In this document: in pieces, positions 62,853 to 64,000 of the stretch
How positions within the stretch are numbered: the first letter of the stretch is position 1
Layout: the number at the start of each line of letters is the position of its first letter
Origin: Catenovulum sp. 2E275
GTDB lineage: Bacteria; Pseudomonadota; Gammaproteobacteria; Enterobacterales; Alteromonadaceae
Direction: 5' to 3'
Assembly (NCBI RefSeq): GCF_025515275.1
Contig: NZ_JAOPFU010000004.1
Location: 124,001 to 188,000, forward strand
Length of the DNA: 64,000 bases
Notes under the pieces: generated by a model
The model's input: only the letters and a program-made list of their open reading frames with translations
What the model was told of the DNA's origin: nothing
Database searches by the model: none
Made by a program: the position numbers and the translations under genes

Positions 62853-63731
62853 CTAAGCGCCGGTGACAGTTGAAATAGTAGCGATAGACTCGCCCAGTTT
62901 TACTTTAGCTTCGGCTTTAAAGTAGTGGTCAAACTCGACTGTATTTTCTGGCATCGCCAGAATCACGGTTGAACCAAGTTTAAAGCGACCCATTTCTTGC
63001 CCTTTTTTCAAGGAGATCTGATCTTTTCCGCTATAATGCCAAGTAAAACTACGAGAACCAGCCGGCGGCGTAATATTGCCAGCCCAAACGGTTTCAATAC
63101 TGGCGACTATCATAGCGCCCACCAGCACCATTGCCATTTCACCAAATTCTGTATCAAAAAAGCAAACCAGTCTCTCGTTACGGGCAAATAAACCAGGAAC
63201 ATTGCGAGTTGTCGCCTGATTAACCGAAAATAATTTACCCGGTACATAAATCATTTTAGTTAGCGTACCGTCACATGGCATGTGAATTCTGTGATAATCA
63301 CTTGGCGATAAATAAATAGTTGTAAACTCACCATTTTGAAACGGTCTGGCATTTTCTTCGTCACCACCTAATAAAGTGGTTAAACTATAATCGTGACCTT
63401 TGGCTTGAATCAATGAATCCTGATTAATTTTTGCCGCTTGGCTAACCTCACCATCCACCGGGCTTACCAGAACATTTTCAGTAAAGTCAATCGGCCTGGC
63501 ATCGGGTTTTAATGCTCGGGTAAAAAACTCATTAAACGATTTAAACTCAGCAAAGTTTTCGATTTGAGCTTCAGATAAATCAATATTAAACGCCCGCGCA
63601 AACTGCTTAATAAAAGTTTGACTGATAAATTTATTTTTAGATGCAGCCAGTGAACCAACAATTCTCGACAATGTATGCTGCGGCGTACAATATTGCAGCG
63701 CAACTTTAAATTTTTCTAACGACACAAACAT
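62853..63731 (-). CDS. psd: Phosphatidylserine decarboxylase proenzyme
   Basis: 292 aa; makes phosphatidylethanolamine. The self-cleavage motif LGST is in GRFKLGSTVILAMPEN near residue 253, giving the pyruvoyl-bearing alpha chain. VSPVDGEVSQ and YHRIHMPCDG carry the catalytic Asp and His residues of the proenzyme. Length is normal for the short class. It follows rsgA by 19 bases, the conserved rsgA-psd order of gammaproteobacteria. Confidence 0.96.
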   Translation of the reverse strand: MFVSLEKFKVALQYCTPQHTLSRIVGSLAASKNKFISQTFIKQFARAFNIDLSEAQIENFAEFKSFNEFFTRALKPDARPIDFTENVLVSPVDGEVSQAAKINQDSLIQAKGHDYSLTTLLGGDEENARPFQNGEFTTIYLSPSDYHRIHMPCDGTLTKMIYVPGKLFSVNQATTRNVPGLFARNERLVCFFDTEFGEMAMVLVGAMIVASIETVWAGNITPPAGSRSFTWHYSGKDQISLKKGQEMGRFKLGSTVILAMPENTVEFDHYFKAEAKVKLGESIATISTVTGA

Positions 63732-63750
63732 TCCTTACTCAATTATCTTT

Positions 63751-64000
63751 TTAATTATCTGGTTTATCTATTTTGTACGAGGGTTTATTCTCGCTAACGG
63801 ATTGCAAAATTTTATGGTAATGCTCTAAACGTGATGCCTTAATTTCGCCTTTTTCAACTGCATCTCTTAATCCACATTTAGGATCATCTAAATGTTTACA
63901 ATCTCTAAATTTACATAAATGACGATATTGCTCAAACTCAACAAACCCATCAAAAATTTCAGCTTCGGTTAAATGCCACAAGCCAAATTCACGTACGCCC
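63751..64000 (-). CDS. rsgA: Ribosome small-subunit GTPase RsgA, C-terminal part only
   Basis: The minus-strand frame is open to the window edge; the first TTG (63981) is not the start, as the preceding codons read GVREFGL, a conserved RsgA stretch. What remains is the C-terminal zinc domain: [16 protein letters not shown] with Cys/His ligands and the final helix [12 protein letters not shown]. RsgA helps mature the 30S subunit. The GTPase and OB domains lie beyond base 64000. Confidence 0.95.
   Translation of the reverse strand, partial: GVREFGLWHLTEAEIFDGFVEFEQYRHLCKFRDCKHLDDPKCGLRDAVEKGEIKASRLEHYHKILQSVSENKPSYKIDKPDN

Noticed and set aside
1-64000. CRISPR arrays, insertion sequences, phage genes, tRNA or rRNA genes
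   Set aside because: No regularly spaced repeats, transposase or integrase motifs, or tRNA-like cloverleaf with CCA end were recognised on either strand.

Overview
The window looks like chromosomal DNA of a marine gammaproteobacterium of the order Alteromonadales, probably a low-GC Alteromonadaceae such as a Catenovulum-like genus. That placement is an inference from protein similarity to Escherichia coli and Shewanella/Vibrio-type gene order; no rRNA or marker search was possible. Coding density is high. I found no tRNA, rRNA, CRISPR array, transposase or phage gene.

Left part (1-26.3 kb), mostly core genes. It opens inside rne (RNase E, 5' end missing). A minus-strand unit rnm-yciO-scpA is divergent from a complete tryptophan operon, trpL-trpE-trpG-trpD-trpCF-trpB-trpA. 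The operon has a readable attenuator: a leader peptide with three consecutive Trp codons and a 2:3 antiterminator competing with a 3:4 terminator. Then come yciB-yciI, a DUF2189 membrane-protein pair, alaA-yfbR, a single-domain BLUF photoreceptor, an MFS transporter-aroC-prmB unit, smrB, sixA, a large M16 protease and rimO.

Middle part (26.5-49.4 kb), an exopolysaccharide locus built as two convergent units. The plus-strand unit holds the export and control machinery: a small membrane protein, a beta-barrel protein, a short Wza-like export protein, a Wzc-type co-polymerase/tyrosine kinase and a CpsB-type PHP phosphatase. The 15-gene minus-strand run holds assembly: a WcaJ-type initiating transferase, four further glycosyltransferases (one a fused Alg14-Alg13 protein), Wzx flippase, Wzy polymerase, a hexapeptide acetyltransferase, five membrane acyltransferase-3 proteins, an adenylate-forming ligase fused to a phosphopantetheine carrier domain, and a beta-helix protein at the 3' end. 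The acyl-activating ligase-carrier fusion beside so many acyltransferases is the best candidate here for an undescribed system, a carrier-based route for putting a non-acetyl acyl group on the polysaccharide.

Right part (50.1-64 kb). A short MTHFR-like protein is paired with a dienelactone hydrolase. Next is a compact cluster that appears to form a complete glucosylglycerate cycle: glycerate kinase, phosphoglycerate-glycoside phosphatase, GT81 synthase and GH13_18 phosphorylase. A DUF3334/CheX-like protein, an arrestin-like protein, tmcA (preceded by a structured, repeat-like 220-bp element), ugpQ, an EamA transporter, psd and the 3' end of rsgA complete the window. Several start codons were moved downstream where a Shine-Dalgarno sequence clearly points to an internal ATG or GTG.
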